Shown here piece by piece: positions 12,392 to 24,057 of a stretch of 64,000 nt of DNA. The notes beneath the pieces were generated by a model. The model was not told the DNA's origin, ran no database searches, and saw only the letters and a program-made list of their open reading frames with translations. A program made the position numbers and the translations under genes. The stretch is from Dermatemys mawii (taxonomy: Eukaryota; Chordata; Testudines; Dermatemydidae), in contig ML677334.1 of assembly GCA_007922305.1 (NCBI GenBank), positions 61,668,858 to 61,732,857 of the forward strand, written 5' to 3'. Each line of letters begins with the position of its first letter. Within the stretch, counting starts at the first letter, position 1.

Positions 12392-15300
12392 AAATACAAA
12401 AATCTCATACACTTATTAGTATGCACAAGCTCTTGAGTTCAACACAGTTCATTACAAACTCTCAGCCATAGCCAATTTTCTCATTTATGAGTTTGGGCTT
12501 GTTCCTCCCAGGTGCTAAACCCTCTGGTATGTTCTACATGCTCTAACTACCATTAGTTCCAACTGACTGGAGGGCACTTGGGTCCTTTGTTACTATGATG
12601 GTGGTCATCTGAAAGAAAAATGTTGTACTATATTGTGTATAAGAAGAATGATAATTTGATATAATAAGACAGAATGCAGGTATTAGTGAAAAATTGTATT
12701 ATAAAACTAGAACATAAATAACCAACCCGAATATAAAAATAGAAGCAAAAACATTGTTCAATAATTCACAGTTACAGGAGACAATATATTTATCACTAAT
12801 TCCAACGGTTCAAAAAATCTTGTCATGTCCCCAAATCAAGAATGGCTTAAAACTCATGATTTTTTTTTTTAAAAAAAAAAAAGTTGAATTCTTTATATTT
12901 ATCTTCCAGGATCTGAGCTTTGAGTTCACATTTTTAAGCTTTTCTCTGTAAATATCAGGGCTAGAAACTTACTTTGTATCAGCTTTTTAAATATATCTGT
13001 ATCTAATTTTTAAAAGATGATATTCAGATGTAATCATGTGATTCCAGGAGTTGATGTTCAATGTCATGAAACTCATAATACAATGTCTAGAGTTCACGTG
13101 TACCTCCTTGTGTGCATTCTTGCAGTGGGACTCTGCAGTTTTCTGAACTAACTTCTCCTTCACTTCTCTCAGGAGGAGGGGTGCAATTTGTTGCATGAGG
13201 CAGGTTTCTGTGCTCTTATGCACGCCTTTGGCTTCAACAGGGACCCATACAGTTTTATCATTCCACTAACATATCACAAACAGTATGATCAATACCTTAG
13301 GTTCCAAGCTCTTGAACGCAGGAATAGTCTGGTGTCTTGTTGCATTTCTATTGTCTCTCTGATGTCTAGAGAGACAGTAATATCATCCTTTGCGCAGTAA
13401 TGATATTGCCACTATGCAGCATACCCAATGACAAAATGACCGTGTATAAAAACTGAAATATACTGGGACACAAGGAAAAAGGAAGAAATCCTTTGATTTT
13501 TAGTTCAAAATCAGTCATTTTAGAATGACAATACAGACTGCTACATCGCTGACTTGGAGAGTGAATATGCTGAAGTTGTCCCACAGTCCTTCACTTGCTT
13601 TCATCTGATGTTTACAGCATTTTTTTTAAAAAAAAAATAGACAGGACATTACATTCTAAGCTATATTCCAATACATAACACTAATACTACTATACTAGCT
13701 CCTTTACTAATGGAAAAACCTCAGTGACTTCTGCTGATATTAATAACGTTTGTACAAAGTAAAAGATCCAGGCTGTTTTCTTGGATGACATATCTCTGAC
13801 ATTGCTGTTGTATACAGGTTCAAATATAATTATAATATTTGCACTATTTTCTGGAGCTTTGAACCTAAAGAAGAGAAAGTTGGCAGCACTAAGGACTTGT
13901 CCATTAGAAACTTTTTATGGTCTCAGAACAAACATGAGCAGGCCACATTTTCTAACTGCATGGCCAATTCTGAAAAAAGCCTGGTGTGGATGATCAGCCA
14001 CCAAATCTTGCCTTAGGTTCCCAGCTCACTGCCACATTGTGAAGGGGTGTACAGACTCCACACTGGACAGGAGCAGAAAGGGGCTAATATTCTGCCCTTC
14101 AGGTTGGGTCTGAAGTTGGTGCTGCTTCCAGTAACACATGCCAGAAATGGCAAACTGAAGGGAGAACCCTTCTTCTAATCTGGAGGTAAACAGAAAATAA
14201 AAGAGAGAGTGCACTTCCAGAGAGCTGGCTTCTCTGATGGAGGGAGGACCTCTCTCTTGTAAGCCTTGAAAGAATAGCATTCCAGAACACTGAGAACTAC
14301 AGCCTACCTGCCAGTGAGGATCTGATGGTTTTTATCCTGAAGGGTAGGCCACAGGTTGTAGACCATTTAACCAGTTCAACAGGTAAAAAGACTTGATAAA
14401 GAAGAATCTACAGACTAGTTGTGTGAGATCTTTTTCCCTTCTCAGGGGCATTCAAACTGTTTGAAAATTTGGTGAATATGGGACAGCCTAGAAATGGGTT
14501 AAATCGAAGGAAACGGCTGTTCAGAAGCTGACTCCAGTCCATTGCTGTCTTGGGATGACAAGCTTAGTGCTTCTTGAGTTTGCTGTTTGAGGACATATGA
14601 TTTTTCCCCCCTACCTACAACTAGAAGCATATGTTCTTTAAACCTCCTACTGCAGCCTAATGGACCTCTGCTAGTGGGGCAAGCTCAGATTCCATGTCTT
14701 CACTCTGTTATTTTTTAAGTTGATTCTCTTTAATGCCCGACCCATCGTTATCTCTGAAAGGGAGAGATGCTATCACTAGTAAAAGATGGAAAAATCTCAA
14801 ATGTTTGATTCAAAAAGCACCCGTACACTTATCAGAATCTTATTCAAACTATTCTAACTGGTTGGGTCTGCTAAACTGAGTCAAGGAAACATCTAGGAAG
14901 CGTTGTTTGTTCCTGTGGCCAAGATAGACCTATTACGAGGAGGGCGTGTTTGTGTCTGTGAGAGAGAGAGTGAGCACTTTACCCATCCCCATCTGGCCTC
15001 AGTAAGAACCATGCAGTAAAATGCTTAGAACAACAGGTGATAAAGACAACCCAAACTGTTTCAAATCTCAGTTTCAGTTTTGATTTGGTTTGAGACTACT
15101 GAAAAATAATGCCTTTCCTCGATTATCAAATTGGTTTGCCCATGACTAGTTCTGATGGGATCAGTGAAAACAAGGCTTTCTTCTTATAAGGTCCTGGAAG
15201 TTCTGGGCATGAGGTTCTCACCTTGATTGTAAATGCCTGTTGGAAAACTTTCTACAAACACTACTTATGCCCTTTTAAAGTATGTGAATTGAGGCAGCAG

Positions 15301-16639
15301 CTAAAGTGAATTGCTCAAGGTCACTGAACAAGTTAGTGACAGATGAATGAGAGTTAAAGTGTCAACCCTTTCCCCTCCCCAGTTTTAATCTCTGGGACAC
15401 ATTGGTTCAATTCTGATTCAATTTCACATGTGTAAATTAGGAGGAAATCCATTGAAATAAATGGATTAAACAATCATCAGTGAGATTAAATTCAGCTCTG
15501 TGCCTCTCAAAACTAAGCACGAAACTGCTTTCCAAAAAGAAGCAAATGCTAGAATTGACAATGCTGTAAACACACACAAACTGTAAGCTTTCCATTAAGC
15601 TTGGTATTAATCATTAGTTGTAATAAAGGGACTTTTACAACCAGTATTGAATGTTACATGCTCTTTTGGATAAGATCTCTTTGGATGTTCAGTCAACAAT
15701 TCTTCATTTATAGTCATTAATTACAGTAGCATTTAATCTAAAATAAGTGACATAAAATTATTCAGTTTTAACAAATATTAAATGTGCTTATTTGAGTGAT
15801 GTTTCAAACTGAAAATAAGCACTAACAGAGCTAATTTCACACAAACATATAGATGTTAAAGAAATTCTTTATGAAGCGCCTTCAAATTAACATTTTAAAT
15901 AACTGTCCAGGAAAATAATGTGGACATAGCCTTAGAGGACAGATTCTCCTCTGTTACATAGAGGTAAATCTAGAGTAGTGCCACCCATTGGGCTGAACGT
16001 TTTTTCCTATGTTTTAAATTACACTATCAAAATATTCTAGATTTATTTGAATTGGAACTCTAATATTTTAATACTAGAATTGAGGCTTGTTTTTAATGGA
16101 TTTCATTATACAACTAACTTGTCCAGACACTAAATATAATTTTTTAAATCATAGGCACTTTTTATTGGAATTATCTACTGGAACATGGACAAAAAAACCC
16201 CTGTTTTTTATAGATATTGCTAAACATACTTAGATATGTTTATTTCATGTAAAAGCCTCCTTATTAAACAACTTTTCATCCAATCACTTCTTGTAATGAT
16301 TTTCAATAATTTTAACCTATTCAAATTAGATATTAACTTCCTATCCTAAATTATTGCATAGCGCTGTGATCCAAATGGGAGGAGTTTCTCACCTCAGATG
16401 TGAATGTATTCCAGTGGAATTTGGAGAATTTAAGATGAAAAAGATTGTGCAGTTGTAAATTATTATGGTTGTACTTTTATTTATTAAAAAAATATGTATT
16501 TAACAGTTATATTAGACTCCAGTGATTTTGGGGCACGGGGCAAACGTAGTATGTGACAGTCCCTGCTCCAAAGAGTTTACAGAATTGAAATAATTTTAAT
16601 TCATAAGATGATGACTTTAGTTAATCTTTACCTGTCTCA
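12392..16639. other. No recognisable feature apart from A/T runs
   Basis: Unique-looking intronic DNA. Short T8-10/A10-12 tracts lie at about 12861-12882 and 13620-13639. No open frame here has a motif I recognise. Confidence 0.45.
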
Positions 16640-16913
16640 CAGAGCTGGAAAGACTTTCAAGATCATCAAGTCCAGTCCTCTGCTTACACTAGGAAGACCA
16701 AGTACCATCCCCTGACAGATTTTTTTTTTTTTGCCCCAGATCCCTAAATGGCCACCCTCAAGGGCCAAACTCACAACGCTGGGTTTGGCAGGCCAATGTG
16801 CAAACCACTGAGCTATTCCTCTGCTGCTAATGAAATGGCACCTGCAAGAATTGAACTCACAATCCTGGGTTTAACAGGCCATTGCTTAAATCACTGAGAT
16901 ATCCCTCTCCCCA
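16640..16913 (-). mobile_element. tRNA-derived SINE with two tRNA-related heads in tandem
   Basis: On the minus strand a first head starts GGGGAGAGGGATATCTCAGTG and continues to TTGTGAGTTCAATTCTTGC (A-box and B-box like). A second head follows (GAGGAATAGCTCAGTGG to GTTGTGAGTTTGGCCCTTG). The SINE body and a CR1-like tail (GACTTGATGATCTTGAAAGT) end at 16640. The general form matches Cry I / tortoise Pol III SINEs, which normally have one tRNA-Lys-like head; this copy appears dimeric. A T-run at about 16720-16732 interrupts the body on the + strand. Confidence 0.85.
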
Positions 16914-17163
16914 GAACCCTTACAATGGACTTCTCTTTTTATCTGAAGTGATCAGAGCATTGGGAAAGATAATAATTCTATTAATAGTTTGATTTAGATC
17001 TGTGACTTCAATCAGGACTGCCCACAAGCTGCCAGCTGCACAATTTTGGCCACTGACTAGTCCCTTACTCTTCAAGTAGCCCAGTGATGGGACTAGTCAA
17101 GAAGTAAATGACCACTCAGTGAGTAAGGATTCCTGACACTGGACCTCCGAATTGTGCTGATAT

Positions 17164-18069
17164 TGTTAGGATTAATTGTCCTTACAATGCCTTTTAGCAT
17201 TCAGTTATCACAACGTTGCCCAGTCCCATCTCTCCGGTCAGACATCCTGTCTGATGAGTGCACCCAGCTTCTAGGCTTGGGTAGACCCACATCACAGTTT
17301 GTAGCTCTGGGTCTCTAAAGAACACTCCCAGGAAAAGACCCTTTGTCCACCACTCTTCCTTAGGTCACAGAGCACATTAGCCCAGTGACCCGGGACCTTA
17401 AAACCATTATTCAGCCCTTCCAAGAGCCTAGTTGATTGTACACATTCCCTTAGAATGCATCTTACTGTGGATGTGGCAGGCAAGCAAAGAATGCAATTTT
17501 AGCAAAGGATTTCTTAACCAAAGTCACTTGTACTCTTAAGAAAGAGTTGCAAATCTTTGCAAAATAACAGTGGTGTGTTCACTTACCCCTCCTCCTCCAC
17601 CTTCTCCTTAGTGTAATCTGACCCATTCTATGAGTCTATATGGTTAGCATTTTAGGCACAGGCAGAGTCCATTCAGTCTCCCTAGCCTAGTCTTTTGGCA
17701 TTTGGATGGACCCCTTGTCAGAGAAGCTCTCCTTAAATACAATCTGTCCTCCCTCCCCCACCCCCCACCCCCCATGCTCCAGCTATTAAATTCTAGCTCT
17801 TTCCCTTCGGTATGGTCAGGCTTCCGTGTAGTGTCCATTTTCCTATGATAATGGTCTGGTAATTGAGACATAAAGTAATTAACGGTGCTCAAATGCATTA
17901 TGATGATTTCAGTCATAGTCATTCAACCAGATGCCAAGTGCCTTTTAGAGAATGGATATTCTAATCCAAAATGGAGATTACGCTATGAAATGAAGATCGC
18001 GCCAACCCAAGATGGAGGTTACAATGCAAAATGGAAATGAAAATTTGATAGACATCCCCCTTTGTCACA
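17164..18069. mobile_element. Probable solo LTR of a retroelement (boundaries uncertain)
   Basis: The segment begins TGTTAGGATT and ends TTTGTCACA, short TG...CA inverted termini, and its 906-bp length fits an LTR. On the minus strand it starts TGTGACAAAGG, like common turtle LTRs I recall. It contains a G-rich tract (minus strand, 17757-17774) and three diverged copies of an AAAATGGAG/AAGATGGAGG motif (17965-18045). The 5-bp flanks GATAT and TCAGT do not match, so the ends or the class may be wrong. Confidence 0.4.
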
Positions 18070-19489
18070 TCAGTGACGAGTAAAAATATGTTTAGACTCT
18101 AGCTACACTTTATATACTCACTTGGCCAATTTCTACTTTCAGCTATGCTGCTGGAAATCCGGGGTAACTATTTTGTCCAATGGAGTTGGCCTTTACTTGC
18201 TGTGAATGGGATCAGAATTCAGCTCAGAAGTTTATAAAAGTATTTGCTTCTGTGTGTAAGACTGAAACCAACTGAATGATTTGACATTCCTTGAGTAGGT
18301 TATGCCATACTTAATTTTCAGTCAAAATGTCATATGAACATTTTCATTGTGGTGCTTGAATAGGAAATATCCTATTATCTTAACTGGAAAGTAGGCCATT
18401 TCAGAGACTTAATCAATTTTTTTTTCCTATCTAGAGTCTGTATTGGAGGTTTCCTAAATGAACCTAAGCTATGCTACAATTTCCATGTAAGAATGTGACA
18501 GTGTAACTTTGTTGTTCCTGCTAAACTTCAGCTAGAATCACAATCTCCTGATTATTGTAGTAAACATATTAATAGCAAATTATATAAATTAATTATGCAG
18601 AACAGTTCCCCTTTTAACCTCACTTTCATGTACTTGTAAGTTTGAAGCATTCACCCCCTGGACCTGAATTTTTCTGTGCCTGGGTTATTCATGAAGATTA
18701 AATTAGTTGGCAAGTTTGAGCAAAATCCAATGATTGATTTTTAATGTAAGGGGGAAATTACATGTTCTCATTTAAATAAAAAACACGTTCCTTTGAATTG
18801 TCTTGCATCAAAACAGCCCTTCTGAAATCTGAATGATGAAACTTGGCACATCATAGTAGTCATTGAAGATTAGTGTCTGGCTTGAGAAGAGTTGATTTTA
18901 ATATACCAAAGTTAGGAGCAATCAAAAATTACTGACAACATAAAGAAGAATTCAGGGGGAAAAAATAACTTGGCAGGTGCCTGCAGTTATTGATGTGTGC
19001 TGTCTGTCTTCTCCTTTCTCTTGGCCTGAACTCCAGGCCCTTTTGAACCATCCCCTCCCTCCCGCCCCCGCCATGAATGGTGTGGAGAGAGGGAGGGAAA
19101 AATGTTAGTTTCTTGCAATTTTAAACCAATCTCCAGCCTTAAACCAAAAGATCAATATAACTTGTCTGGGTGTGTAAGGGCTGAGAATCCTCTAAGCTGT
19201 GAAAAACATTCCCCCAAATCTCATATTCCTTGTCTTATATTTTTTCTTAGAAATGCACTGTTTATAAATGCTCATGTATGCTATTTATAATTAGAGACAC
19301 ATTCTGGCTACAGTTACTTTTACAACCCAGTTGAACTAGTGAGCATTACGGAGGTGCAAAAGATCTGAATGTGGCCTGGGTATGTAGAGCTTACCTTTGA
19401 TGACCTCTTGTTAACTTGGGTCTGCTGCATTTTCAGGTTTATCACTTATGATCAACCTTGAATGGTAGTTGGCCACTTGTGCCTAATAG
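18070..19489. other. No recognisable feature
   Basis: Unique-looking intronic sequence with a short C-rich tract near 19048-19070. No repeat termini or coding signal were seen. Confidence 0.4.
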
Positions 19490-19529
19490 TAGGGCCCCAC
19501 CAAATTCACAGTGTACAACGTAGAACAGG

Positions 19530-19980
19530 GGTACTGCTGTGACCTCTTAACTCTCCAGCCTGGGATGTCTCTCACAATGTTTTGCTAGTGACAAGCAGCA
19601 ACCCTCTCCAGGTGTTATCACCCAGTAAAACAGTATGTGATGCTGCATACCTAGCTAGATTGTGTGAATGCTCCACGAGCCACTCACAAATCACACGGAG
19701 AAAAGCACCAGCAAATTTTACAAGCCCTCAGCATGACATCCCAGAACTGTACTAACTTACCCTGGTCAGAAACCTGACTAGTAAAAGTTCATTACCCAAT
19801 CCACCTCTCCCTAGATATTGAGAGGACACACACACTAGCTTTTGTAAACTGAGCTGAGATTTCCCACACACGTCAATAAAAACACACTGTTTTAGGTAAA
19901 ATATAAAACGGATTGATTAACTACAGAAAGAGAGAGTGTAAGTGATTATAAGTGGTAGGCAAAAAAGGTAAGAGATAATT
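19530..19980. repeat. LTR-like interspersed repeat fragment inside the hAT-like element
   Basis: I recall this sequence type as a dispersed turtle LTR: it has CAAGCAGCAACCCTCTCCAGG, an AGATATTGAGAGGACACAC block and an AT-rich TAAAATATAAAACGGATT stretch. Its right side is cut by the CACTA-like element at 19979-19982, so it is a fragment. No terminal repeats were found. Confidence 0.4.
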
Positions 19981-20321
19981 ACACTGGTCTACAATTTTTT
20001 AGAAGTCGTCTGCTTCAGAGATAAAATGTGATATTTATTATGTATTTTGATGTGCTGAATTCAAATATGACAATTAAAACAACTGATTGGCTACTGTTTC
20101 TAAGATATTTAAGTTTTTACATTTTATGTCTATGTATATTGTGTAGATAGTAGTAGAGTTTTAATCATAAATTGTAAACCTACATGTGTTTATGGTTGCT
20201 TTACATGATAATATTTCACCTGTCCTGTTTATGTAACACTTCAAAAATCAGCAAAAGGGTTATATAAATAAAATGTATTATGAAACAAAAGGCAAAAAAC
20301 TATTATGTACATAGTTTAGTC

Positions 20322-22001
20322 CTATTCAGTGTCTACTCGGCACTTCTTAGCTTGTCTCTTGTACTCATTAAATGGAGCATCTCTTCTCACTGTCCAGCAA
20401 TAGTCTGCAAGCATTGATGGGCTCCGTTTGCCCTAATAGCGTTTCTCCATTGTTGCAATGTCCTGGTGAAATCGCTCGCCGTGCTCATCGCTCACTGTTG
20501 CGCAGTTCGGTGGAAAAAAATCTAGATGAGAGTGCAAAAAATGTATCTTTAGTGACATGTTGCAACCAAGGCTTTTGTATGCCTCGAGGAGGTTTTCCAC
20601 CAACACTCTGTAGTTGTCTGCCTTGTTGTTTCCGAGAAAATGTATTGCCACTGACTGGAAGGCTTTCCATGCCGCCTTTTCCTTGCCACGCAGTGCATGG
20701 TCAAATGCATCATCTCGAAGAAGTTCACGAATCTGAGGACCAACAAAGACACCTTCCTTTATCTTAGTTTCACTTAACCTTGGAAATTTTCCACGGAGGT
20801 ACTTGAAAGCTGCTTATGTTTTGTCAATGGCCTTGACAAAGTTCTTCATCAGACCCAGCTTGATGTGTAAAGGTGGTAACAAAATCTTCCTTGATTCAAC
20901 AAGTGGTGGATGCTGAACACTTTTCCTCCCAGGCTCCAATGACTGTCGGAGTGGCCAATCTTTCTTCATGTAGTGGGAATCTCTTGCACGACTATCCCAT
21001 TCGCAGTGAAAACAGCAGTACTTTGTGTCTCCAGTCTGCAGATCAAGCAAGAGAGCAACAACCTTCAAATCGCCACAAAGCTGCCACTGAAATTGGTCAT
21101 AGTTTTTGCACCTCAAAAGTTGTTTCATGTTATCATAGGTTTCCTTCATATGGACTGCATGACCAACTGGAATTGATGGCAAAACATTGCCATTATGCAG
21201 CAAAACAGCTTTAAGACTCGTCTTCGATGAATCAATGAAGAGTCTCCACTCATCTGGATCGTGAATGATGTTGAGGGCTGCCATTACACCATCGATGTTG
21301 TTGCAGGCTACAAGATCACCTTCCATGAAGAAGAATGGGACAAGATCCTTTTGACGGTCACGGAACATAGAAACTCTAACATCACCTGCCAGGAGATTCC
21401 ACTGCTGTAGTCTGGAGCCCAACAGCTCTACCTTACTCTTGGGTAGTTCCAAATCCCTGACAAGGTCATTCAGTTCAGCTTGTTCTATGAGGTGTGGTTC
21501 AGAGGAGGAAGATGGGAGAAAATGTGGGTCCTGTGACATGAATGGTTCAGGACCAGAAGTTTCATCCTCTTCCTACTCAAGTCAGAATGATTCTGGTGCA
21601 TCAGGAACTGGCAGTCCTCTGTGGGGTATTGGGCGTATAACTGATGGAATGTTTGGATAATGCACAATCCAGTTTTTCTTCTTTGACACACCTTTCCCAA
21701 ATGGAGGCACCATGCAGAAGTAACAATTGCCGGTATGATCTGTTGGCTCTCTCCAAATCATTGGCACTGCAAAAGGCATAGTTTTCCTTTTCCTGTTCAA
21801 CCACTGGCAAAGATTTGTTGCACAAGTGTTGCAGTATATGTGTGGGGCCCACCTCTTGTCCTGATCTCCAATTTTGCAGCCAAAATAAAGGTGATAGCCT
21901 TTCTTAACCATAGTGGTTATACTGCACTTTTGTGATGCAAAAGTCACTTCATCACAAACATAGCAGAAGTTATCTGCACTGTTCACACAAGTACGAGGCA
22001 T
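20322..22001 (-). pseudogene. Transposase-like gene of the CACTA-like element, 559 codons with four in-frame stops
   Basis: The frame runs unshifted from ATG (21999-22001) to TAG (20322-20324). It is broken only by stops at codons 140 (TGA, 21582-21584), 143 (TAG, 21573-21575), 396 (TAA, 20814-20816) and 523 (TAG, 20433-20435). The N-terminus has three CxxC pairs (C13/C16, C57/C60, C93/C96) with H54 close by, probably zinc-binding. An acidic stretch follows the first two stops (EEDET). The middle has a core block, DSSKTSLKAVLLHNGN, then CCFHCEWDSR and PPLHIKLGLMKNFVKA. The C-terminal region has LGCNMSLKIHFLHSHLDFFP, SDEHGERFHQD and PSMLADYCW. I recall this protein family as widespread in invertebrate and fish genomes as uncharacterised multi-copy proteins. 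The catalytic triad is not assigned. There is no host-gene context, so domestication is unlikely. Confidence 0.85.
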
Positions 22002-22138
22002 CTCTGCTCCCTTTGGCTAAACAGAAATGTGTCCCTTTGCAAAATCAAACACTGACAAATAAGAGAGCACGACACTGTATGATTTCTAGAGCTGATATAG
22101 GGCAATTTGTTCAGCAGAGTGATGTAAGCTTCGTTATG

Positions 22139-22220
22139 ATTGCATCATCCATGACTTCTAGGAACAATATGATGCAATTCATTTCATGTATGATGCAATA
22201 CCAGCTTCAGATTGCATCAT
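22139..22220. promoter_or_regulatory. Four copies of the 10-mer ATTGCATCAT / ATGATGCAAT upstream of the transposase frame
   Basis: Exact copies lie at 22139-22148 (+), 22169-22178 (-), 22190-22199 (-) and 22211-22220 (+). Start-to-start distances are 30, 21 and 21 nt, so three copies lie on one face of the helix. They sit 138-219 bp upstream of the minus-strand ATG and inside the right end of the element. They may bind transposase or a host factor; the function is inferred. Confidence 0.75.
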
Positions 22221-22876
22221 TCATTGTTTTGCCTAAAAAGCAAGTACTGTCCAAACCCACTCATAGATTTATTCATAGATCCAGTCAAAGATGTATTTTA
22301 GTCATTTCCAGTTTAAATTGAGATCCCTTCCTTTTATAACTCACTTATCCTCCGCCATTCCCATGTCAAGGGTCATATGTAGTGACCCAATAGCATATCT
22401 TGAAAACTAGAGCCAATCAACAATTTTAAGCATCATTTTCGTTCTCAGTGACCCAGAATTAGTAGAGTTTGACTACATTTATTTCAGAAGCATTTTGGCT
22501 GTAGAGCAGTGTTACCAAAGAAAATAAAAGGTGGGCATGCAGAAGCGAGGATGGCAATACCACACCACACCAAACCACCCTTTCTTCTGCACTTCTGCCC
22601 TCAGAGCTGGATGGCTGGAGAGTGGCAGCTGCTGGCCAAGAGCCCAATTCTGAAGGCAAGGTTGCTACCAGCAGCAGTGCAGAAATAAGAGTGGCCATAG
22701 CATGACTCAACTACATTAGTCTTGGGACTACTCCCACAATACTCTTTTGGATCAGACCCCCACTGTGAAATTTCAGATTTAAATATTTAAAACTATGAAA
22801 TTCATAATTTTTGAAATCCTTTGACCATGAAATTGACCAAAACGGACCACAAATTTGGTAGGGTCCTACGTATTAG

Positions 22877-23920
22877 TTACAGAATTGATGTCTCCTTACT
22901 TTTTGATGTATTTATATATGCAAATGTAATACAGTCACCAGAGGGTTACAAGTCCCTCTCTGTGCTGATCCGTTAAGGATAAAAGTTGGTACAGCTCTCC
23001 TTATGGAGCTTTAGCTCAAGATGTGGCCACTTATCCTTTAGCTGTGGAGGTCATACAAACACTAAGTTCCAAAGCCAACATTAACTTAGCCCCATTGGAT
23101 ATGTGTAGTTGTTTAAATATCTGCTTTACCTATTAGAACACTATACTGTGTAGTATATACAGTGTGGCAAAGTAACATTGTTTGAGTTAGTTTTTGCAGC
23201 TCTTTCTTGTCTCTTTGTTTGAATTTGTTAGCCGACTCTTGCATTAATGTAGGATTTCACAGTTTATTGATTTGAGTGGTTATAGGAGGAAAATATGTGG
23301 TGAGGGTAAGGAATGTAATTTTCTATACCAACTTGTCTGTGGTTGGAAATTCTCAATCATTGAACTCATGCAGAAACTGTTAATTAACAACATAGTACAT
23401 CAATTTGTGAGCCAGAATACTTAAATTACTTCTTTCCCTACATAACAGTCCCACTAACTGGCATTGCTACCAAGAGAGTTCTTATAAACTCTCTGCAATG
23501 TAGGTCTAGGCAAGAAGCCTATGCTTTTCATTAATTAGAACTGACTGTACTTAGTTGAATTCATATGCCAGCCATACTGTTGACAAAATATGCCAGCTTC
23601 TGTCCCTGGGCTTGCAGCATTTAATTTCAACTTGGGTGACTATGGTGAAAGCACAGTGAGTACCCTCCAGCCATATGCAATTGACATCAATTGCCCTTTC
23701 TGCCTGAGGAATCAGGGGAAACCATTTTGGTCCTTACACTGTTTCCCGTCTTAGTACAGAATAGTAGAAAAGTGTGGCACTTAACAATCAAATATGTTTA
23801 ACATTTTTGTGATTAGGCTCTTCTCAATAGAATGCAAAACCTGCTTCAAGTGAATGGAGTTGACATAGTTCTGAGAAGTCTGGGGAAAAAAAAGATGGTA
23901 GAATTTAATGGGCTGCATAG
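22877..23920. other. No recognisable feature
   Basis: Unique-looking intronic sequence. No repeat termini or coding signal were seen. Confidence 0.4.
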
Positions 23921-23928
23921 CTTTAATC

Positions 23929-24049
23929 TATGGTGACCAAACAGCAAATGTGAAAAATCAGGACATGTGGTGAGGGGTAATAGGAGCCTATATAAGAAAA
24001 AACCCCAAACACTGGGACTGTCCCTATAAAATCAGGACATAGTCCCCTA
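23929..24049. mobile_element. hAT MITE, 121 bp, perfect 8-bp target duplication
   Basis: The element runs from TATGGTGACCAAACAG to GACATAGTCCCCTA. CTTTAATC flanks it on both sides (23921-23928 and 24050-24057). The interior has two copies in the same orientation of an AAATCAGGACAT motif and the TAATAGGAGCCTATATAAG core that I recall from a common turtle MITE. A fragment of the same terminus (TAGGGTGACCAGAT) occurs at about 7714-7727. Confidence 0.9.
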
Positions 24050-24057
24050 CTTTAATC

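Larger units (their letters stand above)
19982..22511 (-). mobile_element. CACTA-like DNA transposon, near-complete autonomous-type copy (2,530 bp)
   Basis: Terminal inverted repeats are CACTGGTCTACA (19982-19993) and the inverse CACTGCTCTACA (22500-22511), 11 of 12 identical. Both ends are flanked by TTA (19979-19981 and 22512-22514). The similarity continues inward in blocks: TGCTTCAGAGATAAAATGTG on the left against TGCTTCTGAAATAAATGTAG on the right, then TGAATTCAAATATGAC against TGAGAACGAAAATGAT, then GATTGGCT followed by AAGATAT. CACTG termini and a 3-bp duplication fit the CACTA (EnSpm) group; the transposase family itself was not matched to that group. A single long minus-strand frame fills the interior. 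Confidence 0.85.
19490..22868. mobile_element. hAT-like element (outer), containing a nested transposon
   Basis: The ends are TAGGGCCCCACCAAATTCAC (19490-19509) and, inverted, TAGGACCCTACCAAATTTGT (22849-22868), matching at 16 of 20 positions. The flanking octamers CCTAATAG (19482-19489) and CGTATTAG (22869-22876) match at 6 of 8, as for an old hAT target duplication. Inside are an LTR-like stretch (about 19530-19980) and the CACTA-like transposon. No hAT transposase is visible. The remaining hAT-type interior is about 22515-22868. Confidence 0.7.

Noticed and set aside
20372..20767. 131-codon plus-strand open frame
   Set aside because: It is the antisense of the transposase-like frame, which has clear family motifs on the minus strand.
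20322..22001. Domesticated host gene derived from a transposase
   Set aside because: Four in-frame stops, intact transposon termini and a target-site duplication indicate a mobile copy in decay, not an exapted gene.
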